Source: Burkholderiales bacterium 8X
GTDB lineage: Bacteria; Pseudomonadota; Gammaproteobacteria; Burkholderiales; Burkholderiaceae_C
Assembly: GCA_902506565.1 (NCBI GenBank)
Contig: LR732703.1
Span: 1,198,525 to 1,262,524, forward strand
Direction: 5' to 3'
Length of the DNA: 64,000 nucleotides
Shown here: positions 28,472-36,751 of the stretch, one piece after another
Layout: every line of letters begins with the position of its first letter
Position numbering within the stretch: position 1 is the first letter of the stretch
Position numbers and translations under genes: made by a program
Notes under the pieces: model-generated
Databases searched by the model: none
What the model was told of the DNA's origin: nothing
Seen by the model: only the letters and a program-made list of their open reading frames with translations

Positions 28472-31400
28472 GCGGCACCGTGGTGGTGAAGTCGGCGAAG
28501 TCGAGGGTGCCGATGGCGCCGCTCAGGCTTGCGAACTGCACCCGGCCGCCGGAGCCGCTGCCGTTGGCGTCGTAGTACAGGTTGCCGGTGGCGGTGTCGT
28601 AGAGGATGAAGTCGTTGGCATCGGCCGCATTGCCGCCATTGCTCGCGCGGAACTCGGTCGCATCGAGGCCCGCGCTGGGTCCGCCGGCGAGCGCCGCGAA
28701 GATTCGCGGGTCGAGCGCGATCTTGTCGATGGCGCTGGCCTCGAAACCGTAGATCGTGTCGACGTTGTTCGAGGCGTTGAGCGCGGTGTTGAAGACGAAG
28801 GTGTCGGCCGCAGCGTCCCCCGCCGTGCCGGCATTGCCGTAGAGCAGGTCCTTGCCGAGCCCGCCGACCAGGATGTCGATGCCCGCTCCGCCGCGCAAGG
28901 TGTCGGCTTCGCCGCCGCCGCGCAGCAGGTCGTTGCCCGCGCCGCCGGCGAGCGCGTTGCGGCCGCCGTTGCCGTTGATGAGGTTGTCGAGCGCATTGCC
29001 GGTGCCGTCGATGTTCGACGTGCCGGTGAGCAGCAGCTCCTCGACGTTGTCGGCGAGGGTGTGCGAGGCGCTCGCCTGCACCGCATCGCGGCCCTCGTTG
29101 GCACGCTCGATCACCAGGTCGAGGCCGCCGTCGACCACGAAGGTGTCGTCGCCGGTGCCGCCGTACATCGCGTCGATGTCCTTGCCGCCGTCGAGCCGGT
29201 CGTTGCCCGCGCCGCCGACCAGCAGGTCGTTGTCGCCGTTGCCGTTCAGGCTGTCGTTGCCGGCCAGGCCGTAGAGGACGTTGATGTTGTTGTTGCCCGA
29301 GAGCGTCTCGTTGCCGGCCGTGCCGACGATGTCGCCTGGCGCGGTGGTGACGTTGAGCACGAAGGTGTCGCTAGAGGCCGCGCCGTTCGCATCGCGGGCG
29401 CTCACCCGGACTTCGAGTGCGCCGAGCTGGTCGGGGCCCGGCAGGCCGGCGAAGGTGCGGTAGCTCGGAACGAACTGCAGCCAGTTCGGCAAGGCCGAGC
29501 CGTCCGCCAGCGTGGCCGAGTAGGTGATGGCATCACCTTCGGGGTCGCTGAAAGTGGCCGCGGGCACCGTGAAGAGGATCGGCGTGAGGCGCGCGTAGCT
29601 GCGGTCGGGCAACGGTGTGCCGAGGGTCGGCGCATCGTTGACCGGCGCCACCGCCACGCTCACGTCGGCTCGGTTGCTGGTGGCGGCGCCGTCGCTCGCG
29701 AGGTAGCTGAAGCCAGCGGTGCCGTTGAAGTTGGCAGTCGGGGTGAAGGTGACGGTGCCGTTCGCATTGAGCACCGCACTGCCGCCTGCGCCGGACTGGA
29801 CCGAGGCGATCGTGAGCGCGGTGTTCTCGATATCGCGGTCGTTGCCGAGGAGCTGCGCGGCGGTGTAGGTGACGGCGAGGTCTTCCGTGGCGGTGAGCTG
29901 GTCGAAGGCGGCAACGGGTTGGTCGTTGACCGCTGCGAGATTGATGAACACTTGGGCAGGATTGCTCAGTTGATCGTTCGCGGCGACATAGTAGGTGAAG
30001 CGCGCGACGCCGTTGAAGTTGGCATTCGGCGTGAAGGTGACGGTTCCGTCGGAGTTGAGCAACGCGATGCCGCCCGAGCTTGAGCGGACCGACTCGATCC
30101 TGGCGGTTCCGTCGGCCACATTGAGATCGTTGGCGAACAGCTGCTCGGCCGTGAAGGTGCGGACGGTGTCCTCGGCGCCTTCGAATCGGTCATCTCTTGT
30201 CCTTGGGACCGGCTCGTCGAAAAGAAGGTTCACGAAGCCGCTTCCGGAGACGGTGGCCGTTCCGTCGCTGACGCGAAAGTTCAATGGGACCTGACGCAGG
30301 ATGTCTCCTTCAGGGCGGAAGGTCCAAGTCCCATCGCCGTTATCGGTCACCGAACCTTCGAGGGCATCGAGCGATCTCGCGGTCAGGACCGGGCTGTCCA
30401 CGTCCGTGAAGTTGGCTAGCAGGTCTTGCTGTGTGATCTGGAAGGCGCCGTCGCGCAACTGGAACGGGCCGAGCTGGGCGGGGCCGCTGCTGACCGGCGT
30501 GTCGTTCACGGGAGAGACATCAACGGTCACGGTCGCCGGATTGCTGAGCTCGAAGCCGTCGTCGGCCTTGTACGAGAAAACGGCAGTCCCGTTGAAGTCG
30601 AGGTTCAAGGTGAAGGTCACCGTGCCATCTGCGTTCAAGACTGCCGTACCACCGGCACCGGAGCTCACGCTGCCGATTGTCAGCACCTCATTGGCGTCGT
30701 CGAGATCGTTCGCAAGGAGCTGCTGGGCCGTGAAGGTGATCGGCTGGTCTTCGATGGCGCCTAGGTTGTCGTCCACTGCAACAGGCGGTCTTTCGTTTGC
30801 AGTGATCGGCAAGACACCGATGCCCGAAGTCGTGAACTCTCCGTCGCTGACGAAGATGGTGAACGAGGCGAAGGGCGACGTTGGATTGCCAGGCGTGTAG
30901 GTCCAGCTTCCGTCTGGATTCTCCACAGTCGATCCGGCGATCGCTCTCAAGTCTGTCACTGTCAGGTCGCTATCGACATCGGTGAACCTCGCCAGCAGCT
31001 CTTCTCGCGAGATCTGGAGCGATCCATGGCTCAGCGGACGAGCGGTCATGAAGCCGTTGGTCACGGCGACGGGCGCATCGTTCACAGCCGATACATCGAC
31101 GGTCACCGTCGCCGCATTGCTGATCGCCGAGCCATTGCTCACCGTGTACGCAAAGCTTGCCGGCCCGTTGAAGTCGAGATTGCCCGTAAAGCTGACCGTG
31201 CCATCCGCATTCAGCACCGCCGTGCCGCCCGCGCCGGATGTGACGCCGGCAATCGAAAGCGGATTGCCGTTGCCGCTGCTGTCGTTGCCGAGAAGCTGCG
31301 CTGCCGTATAGACGATCGGCACGTCCTCGTCCGCGGAGAGCCGGTCGTTCTGGGCGACGGGGCCGTTGCTGGTACCCACCAGCGCGACGATCGGCGCGTT

Positions 31401-31517
31401 GGCCGTCCCGTCATCGGCGACCACCGGATCGCCCGCCAGCAAGAGAGCGCCGGGGGGTGCGAGTGCGGCGTCCTTGCCCGCGTTGAATTCATTGCCTGGC
31501 AGCAGCGGCTTGATCAT
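28461..31517 (-). CDS. Large RTX adhesin-like protein with cadherin-like repeats
   Basis: A 1018-residue predicted secreted protein without an N-terminal signal peptide, as expected for type I secretion. From about residue 40, six cadherin-like repeats of about 95 residues follow in the order A-B-A-B-A-A. Type A contains EDxxxTxTAxQLLxND, GTAVLNADGTVTFT and a closing VNDxP; type B contains LLAxFTDVDS. A dystroglycan-type cadherin domain and RTX nonapeptides (GGAGNDRLDG, GGAGNDLLRG) come next, then a C-terminal secretion domain ending FADFTTTVPLGA. The ATG at 31517 has a strong GGGAGAG ribosome site. It probably folds with calcium outside the cell and may serve adhesion or biofilm formation. 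Confidence 0.85.
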   Translation of the reverse strand: MIKPLLPGNEFNAGKDAALAPPGALLLAGDPVVADDGTANAPIVALVGTSNGPVAQNDRLSADEDVPIVYTAAQLLGNDSSGNGNPLSIAGVTSGAGGTAVLNADGTVSFTGNLDFNGPASFAYTVSNGSAISNAATVTVDVSAVNDAPVAVTNGFMTARPLSHGSLQISREELLARFTDVDSDLTVTDLRAIAGSTVENPDGSWTYTPGNPTSPFASFTIFVSDGEFTTSGIGVLPITANERPPVAVDDNLGAIEDQPITFTAQQLLANDLDDANEVLTIGSVSSGAGGTAVLNADGTVTFTLNLDFNGTAVFSYKADDGFELSNPATVTVDVSPVNDTPVSSGPAQLGPFQLRDGAFQITQQDLLANFTDVDSPVLTARSLDALEGSVTDNGDGTWTFRPEGDILRQVPLNFRVSDGTATVSGSGFVNLLFDEPVPRTRDDRFEGAEDTVRTFTAEQLFANDLNVADGTARIESVRSSSGGIALLNSDGTVTFTPNANFNGVARFTYYVAANDQLSNPAQVFINLAAVNDQPVAAFDQLTATEDLAVTYTAAQLLGNDRDIENTALTIASVQSGAGGSAVLNANGTVTFTPTANFNGTAGFSYLASDGAATSNRADVSVAVAPVNDAPTLGTPLPDRSYARLTPILFTVPAATFSDPEGDAITYSATLADGSALPNWLQFVPSYRTFAGLPGPDQLGALEVRVSARDANGAASSDTFVLNVTTAPGDIVGTAGNETLSGNNNINVLYGLAGNDSLNGNGDNDLLVGGAGNDRLDGGKDIDAMYGGTGDDTFVVDGGLDLVIERANEGRDAVQASASHTLADNVEELLLTGTSNIDGTGNALDNLINGNGGRNALAGGAGNDLLRGGGEADTLRGGAGIDILVGGLGKDLLYGNAGTAGDAAADTFVFNTALNASNNVDTIYGFEASAIDKIALDPRIFAALAGGPSAGLDATEFRASNGGNAADANDFILYDTATGNLYYDANGSGSGGRVQFASLSGAIGTLDFADFTTTVPLGA

Positions 31518-31837
31518 GTTTCTCTCCCTGTGATTGCATCGACAGCAACGCCGTCGTCCTCCGAGCTTTCTGCTCCGGGGTGGGCGCGCTGACCCGACTG
31601 CAGCAGTTTGATCACTCGCCCGCCGACAAGCCATCGCCCGCCAAGGCCAACCTTGCAACCGCTGGTAATCGGGGCCTTGGGTCCAGGAGCCAGCCCGTTG
31701 CAGCGCAGCATAGGCATTTGCCCCAGTAGGCAATGGCCCTTCGGCCGCAAACAATGCGGGCGCGCAGTCATGGTGATTGCGCATGCCTTCGATTGCATGA
31801 CCGAACCTATTTGCTGCCCCACCGGCCACCTCGCGAG
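31518..31837. other. Divergent intergenic region between adhesin operon and livG
   Basis: This 320-base stretch separates two divergent transcription units and must hold both promoters. No convincing sigma70 or sigma54 promoter could be picked out. It contains a short inverted repeat, TTGCC (31718-31722) and GGCAA (31729-31733), and a loose direct repeat of GATTGC followed by CATG at about 31774-31799. No RNA gene or good ORF with a ribosome site is seen. Confidence 0.5.
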
Positions 31838-32608
31838 ATGAGCGACATCATTCTGGAGACACGCCAGCTCACCAAGGAATTCAAGGGCTTCACCGCGGTC
31901 AGCAAGGTCGACCTCCAGGTGGTGCGCGGTTCCATCCACGCCCTGATCGGCCCGAACGGCGCCGGCAAGACCACCTGCTTCAACCTGCTGACCAAGTTCC
32001 TCGAGCCGACCTCGGGCACCATCCTCTTCAACGGCGAGGACATCACCCGCGAGCGGCCGGCGCAGATCGCCCGGCGCGGCATCATCCGCTCGTTCCAGAT
32101 CTCGGCGGTGTTCCCGCACCTCACGCTCCTCGAAAACGTGCGGCTCGGCCTGCAACGCGCGCTCGGCACGTCCTACCATTTCTGGAAGAGCGAACGCACG
32201 CTCGCGCCGCTCGATGCCCGTGCCCGCGCGCTGCTGGCCGAAGTCGGGCTCGAAGCCCAGGCCGACGAGGAAACCGTCAACCTGCCCTATGGCAGCAAGC
32301 GGGCGCTCGAAATCGCCACCACGCTCGCCATGGAGCCCGAGCTCATGCTGCTCGACGAGCCCACCCAGGGCATGGGCCACGAGGACGTGCACCGGGTCGC
32401 CGACCTGATCAAGCGGGTCTCGAAGGGTCGCACCATCCTGATGGTCGAGCACAACATGAGCGTGGTCTCGACCATCGCCGACACCATCACGGTGCTGCAG
32501 CGCGGCGCCGTGCTCGCCGAAGGACCCTATTCGCAGGTCTCGCGCAACCCGCAGGTGATGGAGGCCTACATGGGCACCACCGACGGCCAACTCCAGGCGG
32601 CGCACTGA
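31838..32608 (+). CDS. livG: Branched-chain amino acid-type ABC transporter ATPase LivG
   Basis: A 256-residue cytosolic ATPase of a HAAT-family importer. Walker A is GPNGAGKTT, the signature region LPYGSKRALEIATTLA has the LivG-like Y-G in place of S-G-G, Walker B is LMLLDEPTQGMG and the switch histidine VEHNMSVV. The frame is open upstream, but the ATG at 31838 gives MSDIILETRQLTKEFKGF. It overlaps livF by one base (TGATG). The substrate class (amino acids, amides or aromatic acids) cannot be fixed. Confidence 0.88.
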   Translation: MSDIILETRQLTKEFKGFTAVSKVDLQVVRGSIHALIGPNGAGKTTCFNLLTKFLEPTSGTILFNGEDITRERPAQIARRGIIRSFQISAVFPHLTLLENVRLGLQRALGTSYHFWKSERTLAPLDARARALLAEVGLEAQADEETVNLPYGSKRALEIATTLAMEPELMLLDEPTQGMGHEDVHRVADLIKRVSKGRTILMVEHNMSVVSTIADTITVLQRGAVLAEGPYSQVSRNPQVMEAYMGTTDGQLQAAH

Positions 32609-33315
32609 TGGCGGCCGCACTCGAAATCGCCAACCTGCACGCCTGGTACGGCGAATCGCATGTGCTGCACGGCGTCGACATGGTGGTGCAGCCCGGCGAG
32701 GTCGTGACCCTGCTGGGTCGCAACGGCGCCGGCCGCACCACCACGATGCGCGCCATCCTGGGCCTCACCGGCAGCCGCAAGGGCAGCATCAAGGTGCATG
32801 GCGCCGAGACCATCGGCCTGCCCACCCATCGCATCGCCCACCACGGCATCGGCTACTGCCCGGAAGAGCGCGGCATCTTCGCGAGCCTTTCCGCCGAAGA
32901 GAACCTGATGCTCCCGCCCAGCCTCAAGGGCTCGGACGGCGGCATGTCGATCGACGAGATCTACGCCATGTTCCCCAACCTGGCCGAGCGCCGCCACAGC
33001 CAGGGCACCCGGCTGTCGGGCGGCGAGCAGCAGATGCTGGCGGTGGCGCGCATTCTTCGCACCGGCGCGCGGCTCCTGTTGCTCGATGAGATTTCCGAGG
33101 GCCTGGCGCCCGTGATCGTGCAGGCACTGGCACGAATGATCGTCACGCTGCGCGGCAAGGGCTACACGGTGGTGATGGTCGAGCAGAACTTCCGCTTCGC
33201 CGCGCCGCTCGCCGACCGGTTCTACGTGATGGAACACGGGCGCATCGTCGAGAAGTTCGGCGCCTCCGAACTCGCCGCCAAGATGCCGGTGCTTAACGAA
33301 CTGCTGGGTGTCTGA
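32608..33315 (+). CDS. livF: Branched-chain amino acid-type ABC transporter ATPase LivF, variant Walker A
   Basis: A 235-residue second ATPase of the same importer. The signature LSGGEQQMLAVARIL and Walker B LLLLDEISEGLAP are intact and the switch region reads VEQNFRFAA. The Walker A motif reads GRNGAGRTT: the invariant lysine is arginine 43, encoded by CGC at 32734-32736. UrtD and UrtE in this window keep the lysine. Arginine normally impairs ATP hydrolysis, so LivG may do most of the work or this subfamily may tolerate the change. Confidence 0.88.
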   Translation: MAAALEIANLHAWYGESHVLHGVDMVVQPGEVVTLLGRNGAGRTTTMRAILGLTGSRKGSIKVHGAETIGLPTHRIAHHGIGYCPEERGIFASLSAEENLMLPPSLKGSDGGMSIDEIYAMFPNLAERRHSQGTRLSGGEQQMLAVARILRTGARLLLLDEISEGLAPVIVQALARMIVTLRGKGYTVVMVEQNFRFAAPLADRFYVMEHGRIVEKFGASELAAKMPVLNELLGV

Positions 33316-33393
33316 GCGCCCGGGCGCCTTGACTCGCGAACATTTCTTGTCGATGTCCCATTCCCGAACCCTCCAACACTCCAAGGAGACAGC

Positions 33394-34590
33394 ATGAAAG
33401 CGCAATTGAAGGTCCTGGTCCTGATGCTCGGCGCGGTCGGCCTCGCCAGCCAGGCGGTGCAGGCCCAAGAGAAGGTCAAGATCGGCTTCGTCACCGACAT
33501 GTCCAGTCTCTATGCCGACGTCGAAGGCAAGAACGGCGCGGTGGCAATCCAGATGGCGATCGACGACTTCGGCGGCAAGGTGCTGGGCCAGCCGATCGAA
33601 TTGATCACCGCCGACCACCAGAACAAGGCCGACGTGGCCGCATCGAAGGCGCGCGAATGGATCGACACGCAGGGCGTGACGATGGTGTTCGGCGGCACCA
33701 ACTCGGGCACCGCGCTCGCGACCGCCAAGGTGGCGTCCGAGAAGAAGCGGGTGTACTTCAACAACGGCGCGGCCAGCTCGGCGCTCACCAACGAGCAGTG
33801 CAGCCCGTACACGGTCCACTACGCCTACGACACCGTGGCGCTCGCCAAGGGCACCGGTTCGGCCATCGTCGACGGCGGCGGCAAGAGCTGGTTCTTCTTG
33901 ACGGCGGACTACGCCTTCGGCCATGCGCTCGAAGCCGATACCAGCACCGTGGTCAAGGCCAAGGGCGGTACGGTGGTCGGTGCGGTCCGCGCGCCGCTCA
34001 ACGCATCCGACTTCTCGTCTTTCCTGCTGCAGGCGCAGAACTCCAAGGCGCAGATCCTCGGCCTCGCAAATGCCGGCGGCGACACCATCAACTCGATCAA
34101 GGCCGCCCGCGAATTCGGCATCGGCAAGACCATGAAGCTGGCCGGCCTGCTGATCTTCATCAGCGACGTGCACAGCCTCGGCCTCAAGAACACCGAGGGC
34201 CTGCAGTTCACCACCAGCTGGTATTGGGACCTGAACGACGCCACCCGCAAGTGGTCGGCCCGCTACTACGAAAAGACCAAGCGCCAGCCGGGCGAGATCC
34301 AGGCCGCCGACTACTCGGCCACCATGGCCTACCTGAATGCGGTCAAGGCGGCCGGAACCACCGATTCGGACAAGGTCATGGAAAAGCTCAAGAGCACCAA
34401 GATCGACGATTTCTTCGCGAGCGGCACCATCCGCCCCGACGGCCGCTTCGTACACGACATGTACCTGATGCAGGTCAAGTCGCCGGGCGAATCGAAGAAG
34501 GAGTGGGACTACTACAAGCTGGTCAAGAAGCTCCCGGGCGAGGAGGTGTTCACCACCAAGGCCGAGAGCAAGTGCAAGGACTGGAAGTAG
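33394..34590 (+). CDS. Periplasmic binding protein, LivJ-type (copy 1)
   Basis: A 398-residue type I periplasmic binding protein of the leucine-binding family. The signal peptide MKAQLKVLVLMLGAVGLASQ is followed by likely cleavage after AVQA at residue 24. The mature part begins VKIGFVTDMSSLYADVEGKN and contains ITADHQNKADVAASKAREWI. A good AAGGAG ribosome site precedes the ATG. It is very similar to the next gene, pointing to a tandem duplication. An intrinsic-terminator-like hairpin follows. Confidence 0.9.
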   Translation: MKAQLKVLVLMLGAVGLASQAVQAQEKVKIGFVTDMSSLYADVEGKNGAVAIQMAIDDFGGKVLGQPIELITADHQNKADVAASKAREWIDTQGVTMVFGGTNSGTALATAKVASEKKRVYFNNGAASSALTNEQCSPYTVHYAYDTVALAKGTGSAIVDGGGKSWFFLTADYAFGHALEADTSTVVKAKGGTVVGAVRAPLNASDFSSFLLQAQNSKAQILGLANAGGDTINSIKAAREFGIGKTMKLAGLLIFISDVHSLGLKNTEGLQFTTSWYWDLNDATRKWSARYYEKTKRQPGEIQAADYSATMAYLNAVKAAGTTDSDKVMEKLKSTKIDDFFASGTIRPDGRFVHDMYLMQVKSPGESKKEWDYYKLVKKLPGEEVFTTKAESKCKDWK

Positions 34591-34600
34591 CCGGTTCGAC

Positions 34601-34632
34601 ACTCCGGCCCGCAGGGGCCGGGGTCAGTTTTT
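34601..34632 (+). terminator. Intrinsic terminator or attenuator between the two binding-protein genes
   Basis: ACTCCGGCCC (34601-34610) pairs with GGGCCGGGGT (34615-34624) as nine Watson-Crick pairs and one G-T wobble around a 4-base loop. Three bases later comes a run of five T (34628-34632). This fits a rho-independent terminator. It lies 11 bases after the first binding-protein gene and 26 bases before the second, so it probably reduces read-through into the rest of the operon. Confidence 0.7.
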
Positions 34633-34657
34633 CTACGAGTGACTTGAAGCAAGAACG

Positions 34658-35869
34658 ATGATGATGAGCAATAGAGCAACTGCAATTTCCACCGCCGTCT
34701 CCCTGGCCGCCATGCTGGCGGCCGGTGGAGCCAACGCCCAGGCCGCCGACAAGGTCAAGATCGGCTTCATCACCGACATGTCGAGCCTGTATTCGGACGT
34801 CGATGGCAAGAACGGCGCCATCGCGATCCAGATGGCCATCGACGATTTCGGCGGCAAGGTCAACGGCCTGCCGATCGAGCTGATCAGCGCCGACCACCAG
34901 AACAAGGCCGACATCGCCGCATCGAAGGCGCGCGAATGGATCGACACCCAGGGCCTCTCGATGCTGCTCGGCGGCACCAGCTCGGGCGCCGGACTCGCAA
35001 TGGCCAAGGTCGCGCAAGAGAAGAAGCGGCCCTATTTCGTGAACGGCGCCGGCAGCTCGGCATTGACCAACGAGCAGTGCAGCCCGTACACCGTTCACTA
35101 TGCCTACGACACCGTGGCGCTCGCCAAGGGCACCGGCAGCGCCGTGATCGCGCGGGGTGACAAGAACTGGTTCTTCCTGACCGCCGACTATGCTTTCGGC
35201 CAGGCGCTCGAGGCCGATGCCAGCAAGGTGGTCAAGGAGAAAGGCGGCACCGTGGTGGGCTCGGTCAAGGCGCCGCTCAACACCTCGGACTTCTCGTCCT
35301 TCCTGCTGCAGGCGCAGAACTCCAAGGCCCAGGTGCTGGCCCTGGCCAACGCGGGCGGCGACACCATCAACTCGATCAAGTCGGCGCGCGAGTTCGGCAT
35401 CAGCAAGTCGATGAAGATGGTCGGGCTCCTGGTCTTCGTGACCGACGTGCACAGCCTCGGGCTCAAGAACACCGAAGGCCTCCTGCTGACCACCAGCTGG
35501 GACTGGAACCTCGACGACCAGACCCGCGCCTTCGGCAAGAAGTTCTTCGCCAAGACCCAGCGCATGCCGACCGACATCCAGGCCGCCGACTACTCGGCGA
35601 CCATGACCTACCTGAAGGCGGTACAGGCGACCAAGACGACCGATGCCGACAAGATCATGGAGTACGTCAAGAAGACGCCGATCGACGACTTCTACGCCAA
35701 GGGCACGGTGCGGGCCGATGGCCGCTTCGTGCATGACATGTACCTGGTGCAGGTGAAATCGCCGGCCGAATCGAAGCAGCCCTGGGACTACTACAAGGTG
35801 GTGCAGAAGCTGAAGGGTGACGAGGTGTTCACCACCAAAGCCGAATCCAAGTGCGCGCTCTGGAAGTAA
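34658..35869 (+). CDS. Periplasmic binding protein, LivJ-type (copy 2)
   Basis: A 403-residue paralog of the preceding protein; long stretches are nearly identical, such as SSALTNEQCSPYTVHYAYDT and SDFSSFLLQAQNSKAQ. The signal peptide probably ends after ANA at residue 27. Differences are concentrated around residues 90-120 and 265-300, which could alter ligand preference. The stop codon overlaps the livH start (TAATG). Any of the first three ATGs could be the start. Confidence 0.9.
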   Translation: MMMSNRATAISTAVSLAAMLAAGGANAQAADKVKIGFITDMSSLYSDVDGKNGAIAIQMAIDDFGGKVNGLPIELISADHQNKADIAASKAREWIDTQGLSMLLGGTSSGAGLAMAKVAQEKKRPYFVNGAGSSALTNEQCSPYTVHYAYDTVALAKGTGSAVIARGDKNWFFLTADYAFGQALEADASKVVKEKGGTVVGSVKAPLNTSDFSSFLLQAQNSKAQVLALANAGGDTINSIKSAREFGISKSMKMVGLLVFVTDVHSLGLKNTEGLLLTTSWDWNLDDQTRAFGKKFFAKTQRMPTDIQAADYSATMTYLKAVQATKTTDADKIMEYVKKTPIDDFYAKGTVRADGRFVHDMYLVQVKSPAESKQPWDYYKVVQKLKGDEVFTTKAESKCALWK

Positions 35870-36744
35870 TGAGCATCTCCCTTCCCGCACTCCTGAGCCA
35901 GCTGCTGCTGGGCCTGGTCAATGGATCGTTCTACGCGATCCTGAGCCTTGGCCTGGCGGTCATCTTCGGGCTCCTCAACGTCATTAACTTCGCGCACGGC
36001 GCGCTTTTCATGCTGGGCGCCGTGCTCACCTGGATGGCGGCGACCTACTTCAACATCAACTACTGGGTGATGCTGGTCGTGGCGCCGATCATCGTCGGCA
36101 TCCTCGGCGTGCTCATCGAGCGCCTGCTGCTGCGCTGGATCTACAAGCTCGACCATCTCTACGGCCTCCTGCTCACGCTCGGCCTCACGCTCCTGATCGA
36201 AGGCGTGTTCCGCTCGGTCTACGGCGTCTCGGGCCTCGCCTATGACGCGCCGGATGCGCTTTCGAGCGCGACCGACCTCGGCTTCATGGTGCTGCCCAAC
36301 TACCGAGCCTGGGTGGTGGTTGCGTCGCTGGTGGTGTGCTTCGCCACCTGGTACCTGATCGAGAAGACCCGGCTCGGCGCCTACCTGCGCGCCGGCACCG
36401 AGAACCCGCGCCTGGTCGAGGCCTTCGGCGTGAACGTGCCGCTCATGATCACGCTCACCTATGCCTTCGGCGTGGCGCTCGCGGCTTTCGCCGGCGTGCT
36501 GGCGGCGCCGGTGATCCAGGTGTCGCCGCTGATGGGGCAGAACCTCATCATCGTGGTGTTCGCCGTGGTGGTGATCGGCGGCATGGGTTCGATCATGGGC
36601 GCGATCCTCACCGGGCTCGGCCTCGGCGTCATCGAGGGGTTGACCAAGGTGTTCTATCCCGAAGCCTCGTCCACGGTGGTGTTCGTCATCATGGTGATCG
36701 TGTTGCTGCTTCGACCGGCCGGCCTCTTCGGAAAAGAAAAATAG
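35869..36744 (+). CDS. livH: Branched-chain amino acid-type ABC permease LivH
   Basis: A 291-residue inner-membrane permease with about eight helices. The N-terminus shows the family pattern LLLGLVNGSFYAILSLGLAV followed by GLLNVINFAHGALFMLGA; the C-terminal half contains AVVVIGGMGSIMGAILTGL. The ATG at 35869 overlaps the stop of binding-protein copy 2; an upstream GTG at 35851 would add six residues but overlaps more. It pairs with LivM to form the translocation pore. Confidence 0.92.
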   Translation: MSISLPALLSQLLLGLVNGSFYAILSLGLAVIFGLLNVINFAHGALFMLGAVLTWMAATYFNINYWVMLVVAPIIVGILGVLIERLLLRWIYKLDHLYGLLLTLGLTLLIEGVFRSVYGVSGLAYDAPDALSSATDLGFMVLPNYRAWVVVASLVVCFATWYLIEKTRLGAYLRAGTENPRLVEAFGVNVPLMITLTYAFGVALAAFAGVLAAPVIQVSPLMGQNLIIVVFAVVVIGGMGSIMGAILTGLGLGVIEGLTKVFYPEASSTVVFVIMVIVLLLRPAGLFGKEK

Positions 36745-36751
36745 GCGACCG

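Noticed and set aside
31718-31733. TTGCC-N6-GGCAA upstream of livG as a second MarR-type operator
   Set aside because: Only five-base arms with different spacing from the site at 20183 and no flanking match; likely chance.
35851-35871. GTG at 35851 as the livH start
   Set aside because: It would lengthen the overlap with the upstream binding-protein gene; the ATG at 35869 overlapping its stop is the usual arrangement and gives the normal N-terminus.
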